In this document: positions 29,579 through 37,469 of the stretch, one piece after another
How the letters are laid out: the number at the start of each line of letters is the position of its first letter
Position numbering within the stretch: the stretch's first letter is position 1
Assembly (NCBI RefSeq): GCF_004361835.1
Contig: NZ_SNWD01000001.1
Span: 310,001-374,000 of the forward strand
Source of the DNA: Stakelama pacifica
GTDB taxonomy: Bacteria > Pseudomonadota > Alphaproteobacteria > Sphingomonadales > Sphingomonadaceae
Direction of reading: 5' to 3'
DNA length: 64,000 bases
The notes under the pieces: model-generated
What the model was told of the DNA's origin: nothing
What the model saw: the letters and a program-made list of their open reading frames with translations, nothing else
The model's database searches: none
Translations under genes and position numbers: made by a program

Positions 29579-31141
29579 ATGGCAAAGCCCTTTTATATCA
29601 CCACCGCGATCCATTATCCCAACGGCCGGCCGCATATCGGCCATGCCTATGAAATGATCGCCGCCGATGCGATTGCCCGCTTTCAGCGTCAGGCGGGTCG
29701 CGATGTTCGCTTTCAGACCGGAACCGACGAACACGGGCTGAAGATGGTTCAGACCGCGCGCGGGCGGGACATGGACGTGCGTGCGCTTGCCGATGAAATG
29801 TCGGGATATTTCCATGAGATAGCCGATGCTCTTGATATCAGCTATGACCGGTTCATCCGCACCGTCGAACCCGAACATTATGCCGCCAGTCAGGCGATCT
29901 GGAAGGCGATGGAGGAAGCGGGCGATTTGTATCTCGACCGCTATGAAGGCTGGTATTCGGTCCGCGACGAAGCCTTTTACGAGGAAAAGGAACTCACCGA
30001 AGGGGACGGGGGGCAGAAGCTCTCGCCCCAGGGTACGCCGGTTGAATGGACGTCGGAGGAAACCTGGTTTTTCCGCCTGTCGAAATATCAGCAGCCTTTG
30101 CTCGATTTCTATCGCGCCAATCCGGATTTTATCCGCCCTGAAAGCCGCCGCAACGAAGTGCTTCGCTTTGTCGAGGGCGGGCTTGCCGATCTGTCGGTCA
30201 GTCGGACCAGCTTTGACTGGGGCGTTCCGGTGCCGGAATCGCCGGGCCATGTCATGTATGTCTGGGTCGATGCGCTGACCAATTATATCAGCGGGATCGG
30301 CTATCCGCACGATCGCGCGCAGTTCGAGAAGTACTGGCCAGCCGATCTCCATCTGATCGGCAAAGATATCGTTCGTTTTCATACCGTTTACTGGCCGGCC
30401 TTCCTGATGAGTGCGAAGCTGCCGCTGCCCGCTCAGGTGTTCGGTCACGGCTTCGTCCTCAACCGGGGCGAGAAAATGTCGAAATCGACCGGCAATATCG
30501 TCGATCCCAAAGCGCTGGCCGAACGCTATGGCGTCGATGCGCTGCGCTATTTCCTGCTGCGTGATATCAGCTTCGGACAGGATGGAAGCTTTTCGGCAGA
30601 GGCGATCGTGACTCGCGCCAATGCGGACCTTTCGAACAGCTTCGGCAATCTGGCGCAGCGCACGCTGAGCTTCATCGCCAAGAATCTCGGCGGCGAAATG
30701 CCCGATGCCGGGCGGGGCGACCCCGCCGATCAGGCTCTGCTCGACGAGGTTCGTGCCGCATGTCGCGCCTTTCGCGCTGCGTTCGAAACGCTTTCGCTGT
30801 CTCAGGCGCTCGACAGCTGGATGGCGGGCGTGTTCGCGTGCAACCAATATATCGATGCTCAGGCACCCTGGGCGCTGCGCAAGTCCGATCCCGATCGGAT
30901 GCACGCCGTTCTCGGCACGCTGGTGCGCGCCATTCGCGAACTGGCGATCACGATCGAACCGGTGGTGCCGGGCTCGGCAGGCAAGATGCTCGACCAGCTG
31001 GGCGTGACGGATCGCTCGCATGAAGCGGCCGAAGACGATGGCTGGTACGAGCGGCAGAAGGCCACCGGGTTCAAGATCGCACCGCCAACCCCCATATTCC
31101 CCCGACTTGTTCTTGAGGAAGCGGAGGAGCCGGCGGCATGA
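29579..31141 (+). CDS. metG: Methionine--tRNA ligase
   Basis: This 520-residue class I enzyme charges initiator and elongator tRNA-Met. The HIGH motif is at 19-22 (PHIGHAYE) and KMSKS at 299-303. The connective domain lacks the zinc-knuckle cysteines and the C-terminal dimerisation domain is absent, so it is the short, single-module, metal-free type. It is followed by tatD with an ATGA overlap. Confidence 0.97.
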   Translation: MAKPFYITTAIHYPNGRPHIGHAYEMIAADAIARFQRQAGRDVRFQTGTDEHGLKMVQTARGRDMDVRALADEMSGYFHEIADALDISYDRFIRTVEPEHYAASQAIWKAMEEAGDLYLDRYEGWYSVRDEAFYEEKELTEGDGGQKLSPQGTPVEWTSEETWFFRLSKYQQPLLDFYRANPDFIRPESRRNEVLRFVEGGLADLSVSRTSFDWGVPVPESPGHVMYVWVDALTNYISGIGYPHDRAQFEKYWPADLHLIGKDIVRFHTVYWPAFLMSAKLPLPAQVFGHGFVLNRGEKMSKSTGNIVDPKALAERYGVDALRYFLLRDISFGQDGSFSAEAIVTRANADLSNSFGNLAQRTLSFIAKNLGGEMPDAGRGDPADQALLDEVRAACRAFRAAFETLSLSQALDSWMAGVFACNQYIDAQAPWALRKSDPDRMHAVLGTLVRAIRELAITIEPVVPGSAGKMLDQLGVTDRSHEAAEDDGWYERQKATGFKIAPPTPIFPRLVLEEAEEPAA

Positions 31142-31926
31142 GGCTTGCCGACAGCCATTGTCATCTGAATTATAAGGGCCTTGCCGAGCAGCAGGGTGAG
31201 ATTCTGGGTCGAGCGCGCGAAACCGGGGTGGTCGCGATGCTCAACATCGCCACGCGCGAAAGCGAATGGGACGCGGTACAAGCGACCGCTGAGCGCGAGC
31301 GCGATGTCTGGGCGACGGTCGGCATCCACCCGCACGAGGCCGATGACCATCCCGAGGTCGATACCGAAAAGCTGGTGAAACGTGCCGCGCACCCGCGCAT
31401 CGTCGGGATCGGCGAAAGTGGGCTCGATTATTATTACGATCATTCCGATCGCGAGCGGCAACAGGTCAGCTTTCGCGCCCATCTCGCGGCGTGCCGCGAA
31501 ACCGGGCTTCCCATCGTGGTTCATACCCGCAATGCCGAGGAAGATACGGCGCGAATTCTGCGCGAGGAAATGGGGAAGGGGGCGTTTCCCGGCGTCATCC
31601 ATTGCTTTACGGCCAGCGCGGAATTTGCAGAGATCGCGCTCGACCTGGGGTTCTATATCTCGATTTCGGGTATCGTGACGTTCAAGAACGCAAAGGATTT
31701 GCAGGCTGTCGCGGCGACCTTGCCCGCCGACCGGCTGCTGATCGAGACCGATGCACCGTTCCTTGCCCCAGTGCCGCATCGGGGCAAGACGGGCGAACCG
31801 GCCTTCGTCGCGGATACCTGCCGCTTTCTGGCGAACTTGCGCGGTGAGGATGCCGATGCACTCGCCGAAAAGACCCGCGAGAATTTCCACACGCTGTTCG
31901 CCAAAACGCGCTCGTCGCGCTCGTGA
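31138..31926 (+). CDS. TatD family metal-dependent deoxyribonuclease
   Basis: This 262-residue TIM-barrel hydrolase has the metal motif HCHLN (His7, His9), GESGLDYY with the bridging Glu, VVHTRNAEED, IHCFTAS and the final ETDAPFLAP. TatD/YcfH proteins have 3'-5' DNase activity and act in DNA repair or fragmentation. The position directly after metG is conserved in many proteobacteria. Overlaps on both sides (ATGA, GTGA) place it in the coupled chain. Confidence 0.94.
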   Translation: MRLADSHCHLNYKGLAEQQGEILGRARETGVVAMLNIATRESEWDAVQATAERERDVWATVGIHPHEADDHPEVDTEKLVKRAAHPRIVGIGESGLDYYYDHSDRERQQVSFRAHLAACRETGLPIVVHTRNAEEDTARILREEMGKGAFPGVIHCFTASAEFAEIALDLGFYISISGIVTFKNAKDLQAVAATLPADRLLIETDAPFLAPVPHRGKTGEPAFVADTCRFLANLRGEDADALAEKTRENFHTLFAKTRSSRS

Positions 31927-32687
31927 AGATCAGGCTTCTCGGATCGGGTACCTCATCGGGGGTCCCGCGGATCGGCAATGACTGGGGTGCGTGCGATCCC
32001 GATGAGCCGAAGAACCGCCGCACCCGCGCCTCGGTTCTGGTGAGCACGGACAGCACGCGGATTCTGGTCGATACCAGTCCCGATATGCGCGAGCAGCTGC
32101 TCGCCGCCGATGTCGAGACGGTCGATGCGGTCATCTGGACGCATGACCATGCCGATCATTGCCACGGTCTGGACGATTTGCGGCAGGTGTTCCACGCGCT
32201 CGGCCATCCGGTGCGCGGGCTTGCCCGGCGCGCGACCGCCAACCATCTCGCCGATCGGTTCAGCTATGCCTTTACCGGCCGGCCCGGATATCGCCAGACG
32301 ATCGCGCTGGAGGAACTTCCCGACCATATCCGGATCGGCGATATCGATATTTCGGTCGTCGATCAGCCGCACGGCAATATCTTTTCCGCCGGGCTGCGCT
32401 TCGACCATGATGGTAAGTCGATCGGATATGCCACGGATTTCAATGAGATGACGGGGGATATGGAGAACCTGTATCAGGATCTCGATATCTGGGTCGTTGA
32501 TGCGCTTCGCCGCGAACCGCACCCGACACATCCGCATCTCGAACAGGTGCTGGGTTGGATCGAACGGTTCGGCACGCAGCGCGCTGCGCTGATGCATATG
32601 GACACGTCGATGGACTATGCGACCCTGCTCGGCGAACTGCCCGACCCCGTCGTTCCGGGCTATGACGGGCTGGAACTCACCGCGTGA
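31923..32687 (+). CDS. Metallo-beta-lactamase-fold hydrolase (PhnP/RNase Z-like)
   Basis: The 254-residue protein starts at GTG 31923 overlapping the tatD stop. The MBL zinc motif is HDHADH at 74-79, with Asp50/Ser52 loops (VDTSPDMREQLL), and a later His in VVDQPHGN. Similarity is closest to PhnP-like phosphodiesterases that act on cyclic phosphates, but several MBL subfamilies share this N-terminus (LLGSGTSSGVPRIG). The substrate is undetermined. Confidence 0.88.
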   Translation: MKIRLLGSGTSSGVPRIGNDWGACDPDEPKNRRTRASVLVSTDSTRILVDTSPDMREQLLAADVETVDAVIWTHDHADHCHGLDDLRQVFHALGHPVRGLARRATANHLADRFSYAFTGRPGYRQTIALEELPDHIRIGDIDISVVDQPHGNIFSAGLRFDHDGKSIGYATDFNEMTGDMENLYQDLDIWVVDALRREPHPTHPHLEQVLGWIERFGTQRAALMHMDTSMDYATLLGELPDPVVPGYDGLELTA

Positions 32688-33319
32688 GCGATGACCAGTC
32701 CCTCAGCGCGATCTGGTATATCGGTGCGCTGATCCTCGTCCTCAGCGCGTTGTTCGCGCGGCGGCCGGGCATCGGCGCGATCCTGCGCTCGCTGATCGGA
32801 TGGGCGATCATCGCCGGTGCAGTGTATATGGTGGTCGAACAGCGCGACACGCTGGCCCGGCTTGCCGAACGCTTCGGCATTGGCGGGCAAAGCGTCGAGG
32901 GCGGAACCACGCGGATCGAAATGGGGCCGGACGGTCATTTCTGGGCGCGTGTCGAGCTGAACGGCGTATCGCGGCGGATGCTGATCGACAGCGGCGCAAC
33001 GACGACGGCGCTGTCCCAGGCGACCGCTGACGCAGCGAGCATAGAAACCAGCGGCGGGGGATTCCCAGTGATGCTGAGCACCGCCAACGGTCAGATACTG
33101 GCGAAACGCGCCACGATCCGCTCGATCACGCTCGGCAATCTGCACGCCGATAATCTCGACGCGGTAGTGTCCGACCGGTTCGGCGATCTCGATGTCATCG
33201 GAATGAATTTCCTTTCGCGGCTGGGGTCGTGGCGTGTCGAAGGGCGCACGCTGATCCTCGAACCGGCTGACACGAGCGAGCATGAAGCAGCGCGCCCATC
33301 CGTATTGGATCAAAGCTGA
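32684..33319 (+). CDS. Membrane-anchored retropepsin-like aspartic protease (clan AA, TIGR02281-like)
   Basis: The 211-residue protein has two N-terminal hydrophobic segments (about 9-24 and 33-50). A single retropepsin domain follows at about 85-205, with the active-site Asp102 in LIDSGATTTALS and a closing GMNFLSRLGSWRVEG hallmark. Having one active-site triad, it must work as a dimer, like retroviral proteases. These bacterial proteases are facing the periplasm by prediction; substrates are unknown. GTG 32684 overlaps the MBL gene stop. It is the last gene of the coupled chain starting at 26726. Confidence 0.85.
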   Translation: MSDDQSLSAIWYIGALILVLSALFARRPGIGAILRSLIGWAIIAGAVYMVVEQRDTLARLAERFGIGGQSVEGGTTRIEMGPDGHFWARVELNGVSRRMLIDSGATTTALSQATADAASIETSGGGFPVMLSTANGQILAKRATIRSITLGNLHADNLDAVVSDRFGDLDVIGMNFLSRLGSWRVEGRTLILEPADTSEHEAARPSVLDQS

Positions 33320-33339
33320 TTTAACATAATATATATTAT
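33305..33339 (+). promoter_or_regulatory. AT-rich candidate promoter with 14-base palindrome, upstream of mazG
   Basis: ATAATATATATTAT at 33326-33339 is a perfect 14-base palindrome of pure A/T in a GC-rich genome. TTGGAT at 33305-33310 lies 16 bases before TAATAT at 33327-33332, so the pair could serve as -35/-10 elements for mazG, 85 bases further on. The palindrome may also be an operator. Confidence 0.45.
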
Positions 33340-33423
33340 CGGTCTGATGGCAGTTATTGGCGGGAGTGCCGGGAATATGCTTAAGCCCTCTTCACGCATT
33401 CCGGCTCTGAGAGGTTTTCCGAC

Positions 33424-34158
33424 ATGATCGAACGACTGATCTCCATCATGGCGCAGTTGCGCGATCCCGAAACGGGTTGCGAATGGGATCGCGTCCAGAC
33501 GTTCGAAACGATCGCGCCCTATACGATCGAAGAAGCCTATGAGGTCGCCGATGCGATCGAACGCGCTGACATGCCGGACCTGAAGGATGAACTCGGCGAC
33601 CTGCTGCTTCAGGTCGTGTTTCATTCGCGGATTGCGGAGGAAGCCGGTCATTTCAGCCTGACCGATGTCGTCAACGCGATCTGCGACAAGATGGAACGCC
33701 GCCACCCGCATATTTTCGGCGATGCAGCGGTATCGCCCGGCTGGGAACAGATTAAGGCGCAGGAGCGCGGCGCGAAATCGGTCGACGGCGCGCTGGACGG
33801 CGTCGCGGTCGGGCTTCCGGCGCTGCTGCGTGCGGAGAAGCTGCAGAAGCGCGCGGCGCGGGTCGGCTTCGACTGGCCCGATGCTGACGGTGCGCGAGGT
33901 AAGATATTCGAGGAGATTGAGGAAGTCGCGTCTGCCGCCTCGCCCGATCAGCGAGCCGAGGAAATGGGCGATTTGCTCTTCGCCGTGGTCAACTGGGCGC
34001 GAAAGCTCGGCATCGATCCCGAAGCGGCGCTGCGCAGCGGCAACGCCAAATTCGAGCGGCGATTCCGCGCGATGGAGGCGGAGGCCGGGAGCGCGTTCGC
34101 AGCGCTCGATCTCGACGCCAAGGAAGCGCTCTGGCAGGCGGCGAAACGCAGCGAATAA
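33424..34158 (+). CDS. mazG: Nucleoside triphosphate pyrophosphohydrolase MazG
   Basis: This 244-residue house-cleaning NTPase hydrolyses (d)NTPs to monophosphates and pyrophosphate. Two MazG folds are visible: the N-terminal one with EEAYEVADAIE and ELGDLLLQVVFHSRIAEE (residues about 25-75), and the C-terminal one with EIEEVASA and EEMGDLLFAVVNWARKLG (about 160-205). GAGAGG lies 7 bases before the ATG. It converges on hflX with a 9-base gap. Confidence 0.95.
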   Translation: MIERLISIMAQLRDPETGCEWDRVQTFETIAPYTIEEAYEVADAIERADMPDLKDELGDLLLQVVFHSRIAEEAGHFSLTDVVNAICDKMERRHPHIFGDAAVSPGWEQIKAQERGAKSVDGALDGVAVGLPALLRAEKLQKRAARVGFDWPDADGARGKIFEEIEEVASAASPDQRAEEMGDLLFAVVNWARKLGIDPEAALRSGNAKFERRFRAMEAEAGSAFAALDLDAKEALWQAAKRSE

Positions 34159-34167
34159 GCGACGCCC

Positions 34168-35460
34168 CTACTCGCCGCGCTGGCGGAACCGGTCATAATC
34201 GGCAGCGGCAAGGCGGACTTCATAGCCCGCCTCATCGCCCTCGATCCACTGGTCGAGCACTTCGCCATGCGCGTGCAGCCATGCCGCCGCCGCACCATCG
34301 CCCGCGGGCAGCAGGATGCGATAGCGCCGATGACCGGCGGTAAGCTTTGCCGAGAGTTTGTCGCGCAGCGCCTCGATCCCCTCGCCCGTCAGCGCGGAGA
34401 TCAGTGAGACATCCTCGCGCACCGCTGCTTCGTCGAGCGCCCGTTCGCGCGCCTCGCCCTGCAGCAGGTCGACCTTGTTCCACGCTTCGAACCGGGGCGT
34501 TTCTTCCGCAACGCCGATATCGCGCAGCACCGCCTCGACATCATCGGCCTGAGCCTCGGTATCGGGATGCGAAATGTCGCGGACATGGACCAGCAGATCG
34601 GCCGAAACCACCTCTTCCAGCGTCGCCTTGAACGCAGCGACCAACTGAGTCGGCAGGTCCGAAACAAAGCCCACCGTGTCGGACAGCATCGCCTTGTCGA
34701 TACCCGGCAGCTCGATATTGCGCAGCGTCGGGTCGAGGGTCGCGAACAGCAGGTTTTCCGCCATCACATCGGCGCCGGTCAGCCGGTTGAACAGCGTCGA
34801 TTTGCCCGCATTGGTATAGCCGACCAGCGCGATCACCGGCCAGGGCGCGCGCTGGCGCCGGTCGCGGTGGAGCGAGCGGGTGCGGCTGACCTGATCGAGT
34901 TCGCGCCGCAGCCGCGCCATCCGGTCGCGGATAAGCCGCCGGTCGGCCTCGATCTGGGTTTCGCCGGGACCGCCGAGAAAGCCGAAGCCGCCGCGCTGCC
35001 GCTCAAGATGCGTCCAGCTGCGCACCAGTCGGCCCGCCTGATAATCGAGATGCGCGAGTTCGACCTGCAGCCGCCCTTCGGCCGTTTGCGCCCGCTCACC
35101 GAAAATTTCGAGGATGAGGCCGGTGCGATCGACCACTTTGCACCCAAGCGCGTTTTCCAGATTGCGCTGCTGAACCGCGCTTAGCGAGGCGTCGAAAATC
35201 GCGAGCTGCACGCCTTGCTGCTCCACGCATTCAGCGACGCTCTCGACCTGCCCGCTGCCGAGCATGGTCGCCGGCTTGGGCTGGCGCAGGCGAAAGGTCA
35301 GCCGGGCGCGCACATCGATGCCGATCGCCGCCGCGAGACCCACCGTCTCCTCGACCCGCGCATCGGCATCACGCGGCGAATTGCCGAGATCGGGCAGCAC
35401 GATAACCGCGCTTGCCCCGCGCGCAAATTCGCCCGCTTCGCGATCGAACCCGGTACTCAA
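34168..35460 (-). CDS. hflX: GTPase HflX
   Basis: The 430-residue ribosome-binding GTPase rescues or splits stalled 70S ribosomes. The N-terminal HflX domain ([31 protein letters not shown]) precedes the glycine-rich [15 protein letters not shown] segment. The G domain has G1 GYTNAGKST (214-222), [10 protein letters not shown] and NKVD. It begins with TTG at 35460, overlapping the hfq stop by four bases (TTGA). The hfq-hflX order is standard. Confidence 0.95.
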   Translation of the reverse strand: MSTGFDREAGEFARGASAVIVLPDLGNSPRDADARVEETVGLAAAIGIDVRARLTFRLRQPKPATMLGSGQVESVAECVEQQGVQLAIFDASLSAVQQRNLENALGCKVVDRTGLILEIFGERAQTAEGRLQVELAHLDYQAGRLVRSWTHLERQRGGFGFLGGPGETQIEADRRLIRDRMARLRRELDQVSRTRSLHRDRRQRAPWPVIALVGYTNAGKSTLFNRLTGADVMAENLLFATLDPTLRNIELPGIDKAMLSDTVGFVSDLPTQLVAAFKATLEEVVSADLLVHVRDISHPDTEAQADDVEAVLRDIGVAEETPRFEAWNKVDLLQGEARERALDEAAVREDVSLISALTGEGIEALRDKLSAKLTAGHRRYRILLPAGDGAAAAWLHAHGEVLDQWIEGDEAGYEVRLAAADYDRFRQRGE

Positions 35461-35948
35461 TCGTTTTCTGCGCTTGCCTGTTCTTCGGCCAGATCAACCG
35501 GATTGGCCGGCTGGATCGTCGATACGGCGTGTTTATAGACGAGCTGCACCATGCCGTCGCGCTGAAGCAGCATCGAAAACAGGTCGAACGATGCGATCTG
35601 CCCCTGCAGCATCACGCCGTTGATCAGGAACATCGTGACCGGCTCTTCGCCCTTGCGCACCGCATTGAGGAAAATCTCCTGCAGCAGCGGGTTGCGCCCC
35701 TGCTGACGCGAAGCGCTTTCGACGATCGACGCGACATCGACCGGGCCGGACGGCATGATCGTCGAAATGGCGTGCTTATAGACGAGCTGCGACTGACCGT
35801 CGCGCCGCAACAGCACCGAGAAATTATCGAACCATGTCACAATGCCCTGAAGTTTCACGCCTTTGACGAGGAACATGGTGACGGGGGTTTTGGAACGCCG
35901 CAGCGAGTTGAGGAATAGATCCTGAAGCGAACTGTTTTTTTCTACCAT
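35457..35948 (-). CDS. hfq: RNA chaperone Hfq with two tandem Sm domains
   Basis: The 163-residue protein contains two complete Hfq/Sm domains. Domain 1 spans about 6-68 ([36 protein letters not shown]). Domain 2 spans about 86-148 ([36 protein letters not shown]). Each keeps the YKH motif (57-59; 138-140) and the Gln (9; 90) of the proximal face. They differ on the lateral rim: RRSK in domain 1, RKGE in domain 2, against RRER in E. coli. A normal Hfq is about 80-100 residues. Hfq pairs small RNAs with mRNAs. The start at 35948 has AAAGG 7 bases upstream. Two-domain Hfq proteins have been noted in Zymomonas and other sphingomonads. Confidence 0.96.
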   Translation of the reverse strand: MVEKNSSLQDLFLNSLRRSKTPVTMFLVKGVKLQGIVTWFDNFSVLLRRDGQSQLVYKHAISTIMPSGPVDVASIVESASRQQGRNPLLQEIFLNAVRKGEEPVTMFLINGVMLQGQIASFDLFSMLLQRDGMVQLVYKHAVSTIQPANPVDLAEEQASAEND

Positions 35949-36005
35949 TTGCTGGCCTTTATGTTGGCGGGTTTGCCGCACGCGCCGGTTCCGGCGTCGG
36001 GTTGT

Positions 36006-36033
36006 ACCGGCCCGTCGCGTGATCCGGGCCGGT
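36006..36033. terminator. Hairpin between ntrX and hfq
   Basis: A perfect 9-base-pair stem (ACCGGCCCG/CGGGCCGGT, 10-base loop) lies in the 141-base gap after the ntrX stop and before hfq on the minus strand. There is no T-run. It probably marks the end of the ntr operon or protects its 3' end, and leaves the bases 35949-36005 for an hfq promoter. Confidence 0.45.
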
Positions 36034-36089
36034 GCCCTATGTAGGTCGGCATTGCCGCTGCGTCCACCTGCGGCTGCAAAGAAGCCCGG

Positions 36090-37469
36090 TCAGTCGTCGC
36101 GATGTTCGCTGATGCCCAGCAACTTCAATTTGCGGTGGAGAGCCGAACGCTCCATGCCGATAAAGCTGGCGGTGCGCGAAATATTGCCGGAAAAACGGCG
36201 GATCTGGACGCGCAGATATTCGCGCTCGAACGTTTCGCGCGCCTCGCGCAGCGGCGCGCCCATTATCGAGGGATTGGCAAGCCCGCCCGCCGCGTCCTGA
36301 TCCGCGCCCATCACTTCGGGCGGCAACAGATCGACATCGATCCGCCCGATCCGGTCCCCGGGGGCGAGGATGATCGTGCGCTCCACCACATTACGCAGCT
36401 GACGGACATTGCCGGGCCAGTCATAGGCCTGAAGCGCCGCCAGAGTTTCGGATGCGATCTCCGGCGTGCGGACGCGTCGCCCGGCGGCATATTGCGCGGC
36501 GAAATGCTCGACCAGCGCCGGAATATCCTCGCGCCGCTCGGCAAGCGGCGGGAGATGCACCGGCACGACATTCAGGCGATAGAACAGGTCCTCGCGAAAC
36601 CTGCCCTCGGCGATCTCGTCGGTCAGCTCGCGGGCAGTCGCCGATACGACCCGGACATCGACCTTCACCACGCGCTGCCCGCCCACCCGGCTGAAACTCT
36701 GATCGGTCAGGACGCGCAGAATACGCGCCTGTGTGGCGAGCGGCATATCCGCAATTTCGTCGAGGAACAGGGTGCCGCCATGCGCCTGTTCGAGCATGCC
36801 GGGCCGGACGAGATCGCCCCCCTCCTCCACCCCGAACAGTTCTTCCTCGACCCGTTCGGGAGTCATGCGGGCTGCGCTGACCACGACGAACGGTGCATCG
36901 GCGCGCTGGCTCCACGAATGAAGCAGGCGCGCGGCGACTTCCTTACCCACACCCGCGCCGCCGGTGATCAGCACCCGGCTTCCGGTCTGCGCCACGCGCT
37001 TCAGCGTTGCGCGCACATTGTTGATCGCGGTCGAAGTGCCCGTCAGATCGTCCTCACGGCCAGCCGAGGCGCGCAGCGACGCCACTTCGCGCCGCAACCG
37101 CTCATTCTCGGTCGCGCGCTGGACCATCAGGAGCAGGCGGTCGGCTTCGAACGGCTTTTCGATAAAGTCCACCGCGCCGCGCCGGATTGCTGCGACGGCC
37201 GTATCCAGATTGCCATGCCCCGAAATGACAAGCACCGGCAGGCTGGGGTCGCGCCGCTTGATCTCGTCGAGCACGTCCAGCCCGTCGAGCCGCGACCCCT
37301 GCAGCCAGACATCGAGCAGCACCAGCGAGGGCCGCCGCGTTGCGATCGCCTCCAGCGCATCATCGCTATTGCCGGCGGTTCGCGCCTCATAGCCCTCATC
37401 CTCAAGCACGCCCGAAACGAGCTCGCGAATGTCGCGCTCATCGTCGACGACGAGAATGTCCAGCGTCAT
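36090..37469 (-). CDS. ntrX: Sigma-54-family response regulator NtrX (GAFTGA loop missing)
   Basis: This 459-residue regulator has a receiver domain with phospho-acceptor Asp53 (LLDVWLQGSRLDGLDVL), an AAA+ domain with Walker A GGAGVGKE (170-177) and FLDEIADMP, and a Fis-type helix-turn-helix at the end (ISRTASFIGMERSALHRKL). Where sigma-54 activators carry GAFTGA, the sequence reads FGVEEGGDLVRPG (212-224), so the loop that touches sigma-54 is lost. It may therefore regulate sigma-70 promoters. Its start overlaps the stop of the partner kinase gene ntrY (ATGA). Confidence 0.93.
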   Translation of the reverse strand: MTLDILVVDDERDIRELVSGVLEDEGYEARTAGNSDDALEAIATRRPSLVLLDVWLQGSRLDGLDVLDEIKRRDPSLPVLVISGHGNLDTAVAAIRRGAVDFIEKPFEADRLLLMVQRATENERLRREVASLRASAGREDDLTGTSTAINNVRATLKRVAQTGSRVLITGGAGVGKEVAARLLHSWSQRADAPFVVVSAARMTPERVEEELFGVEEGGDLVRPGMLEQAHGGTLFLDEIADMPLATQARILRVLTDQSFSRVGGQRVVKVDVRVVSATARELTDEIAEGRFREDLFYRLNVVPVHLPPLAERREDIPALVEHFAAQYAAGRRVRTPEIASETLAALQAYDWPGNVRQLRNVVERTIILAPGDRIGRIDVDLLPPEVMGADQDAAGGLANPSIMGAPLREARETFEREYLRVQIRRFSGNISRTASFIGMERSALHRKLKLLGISEHRDD

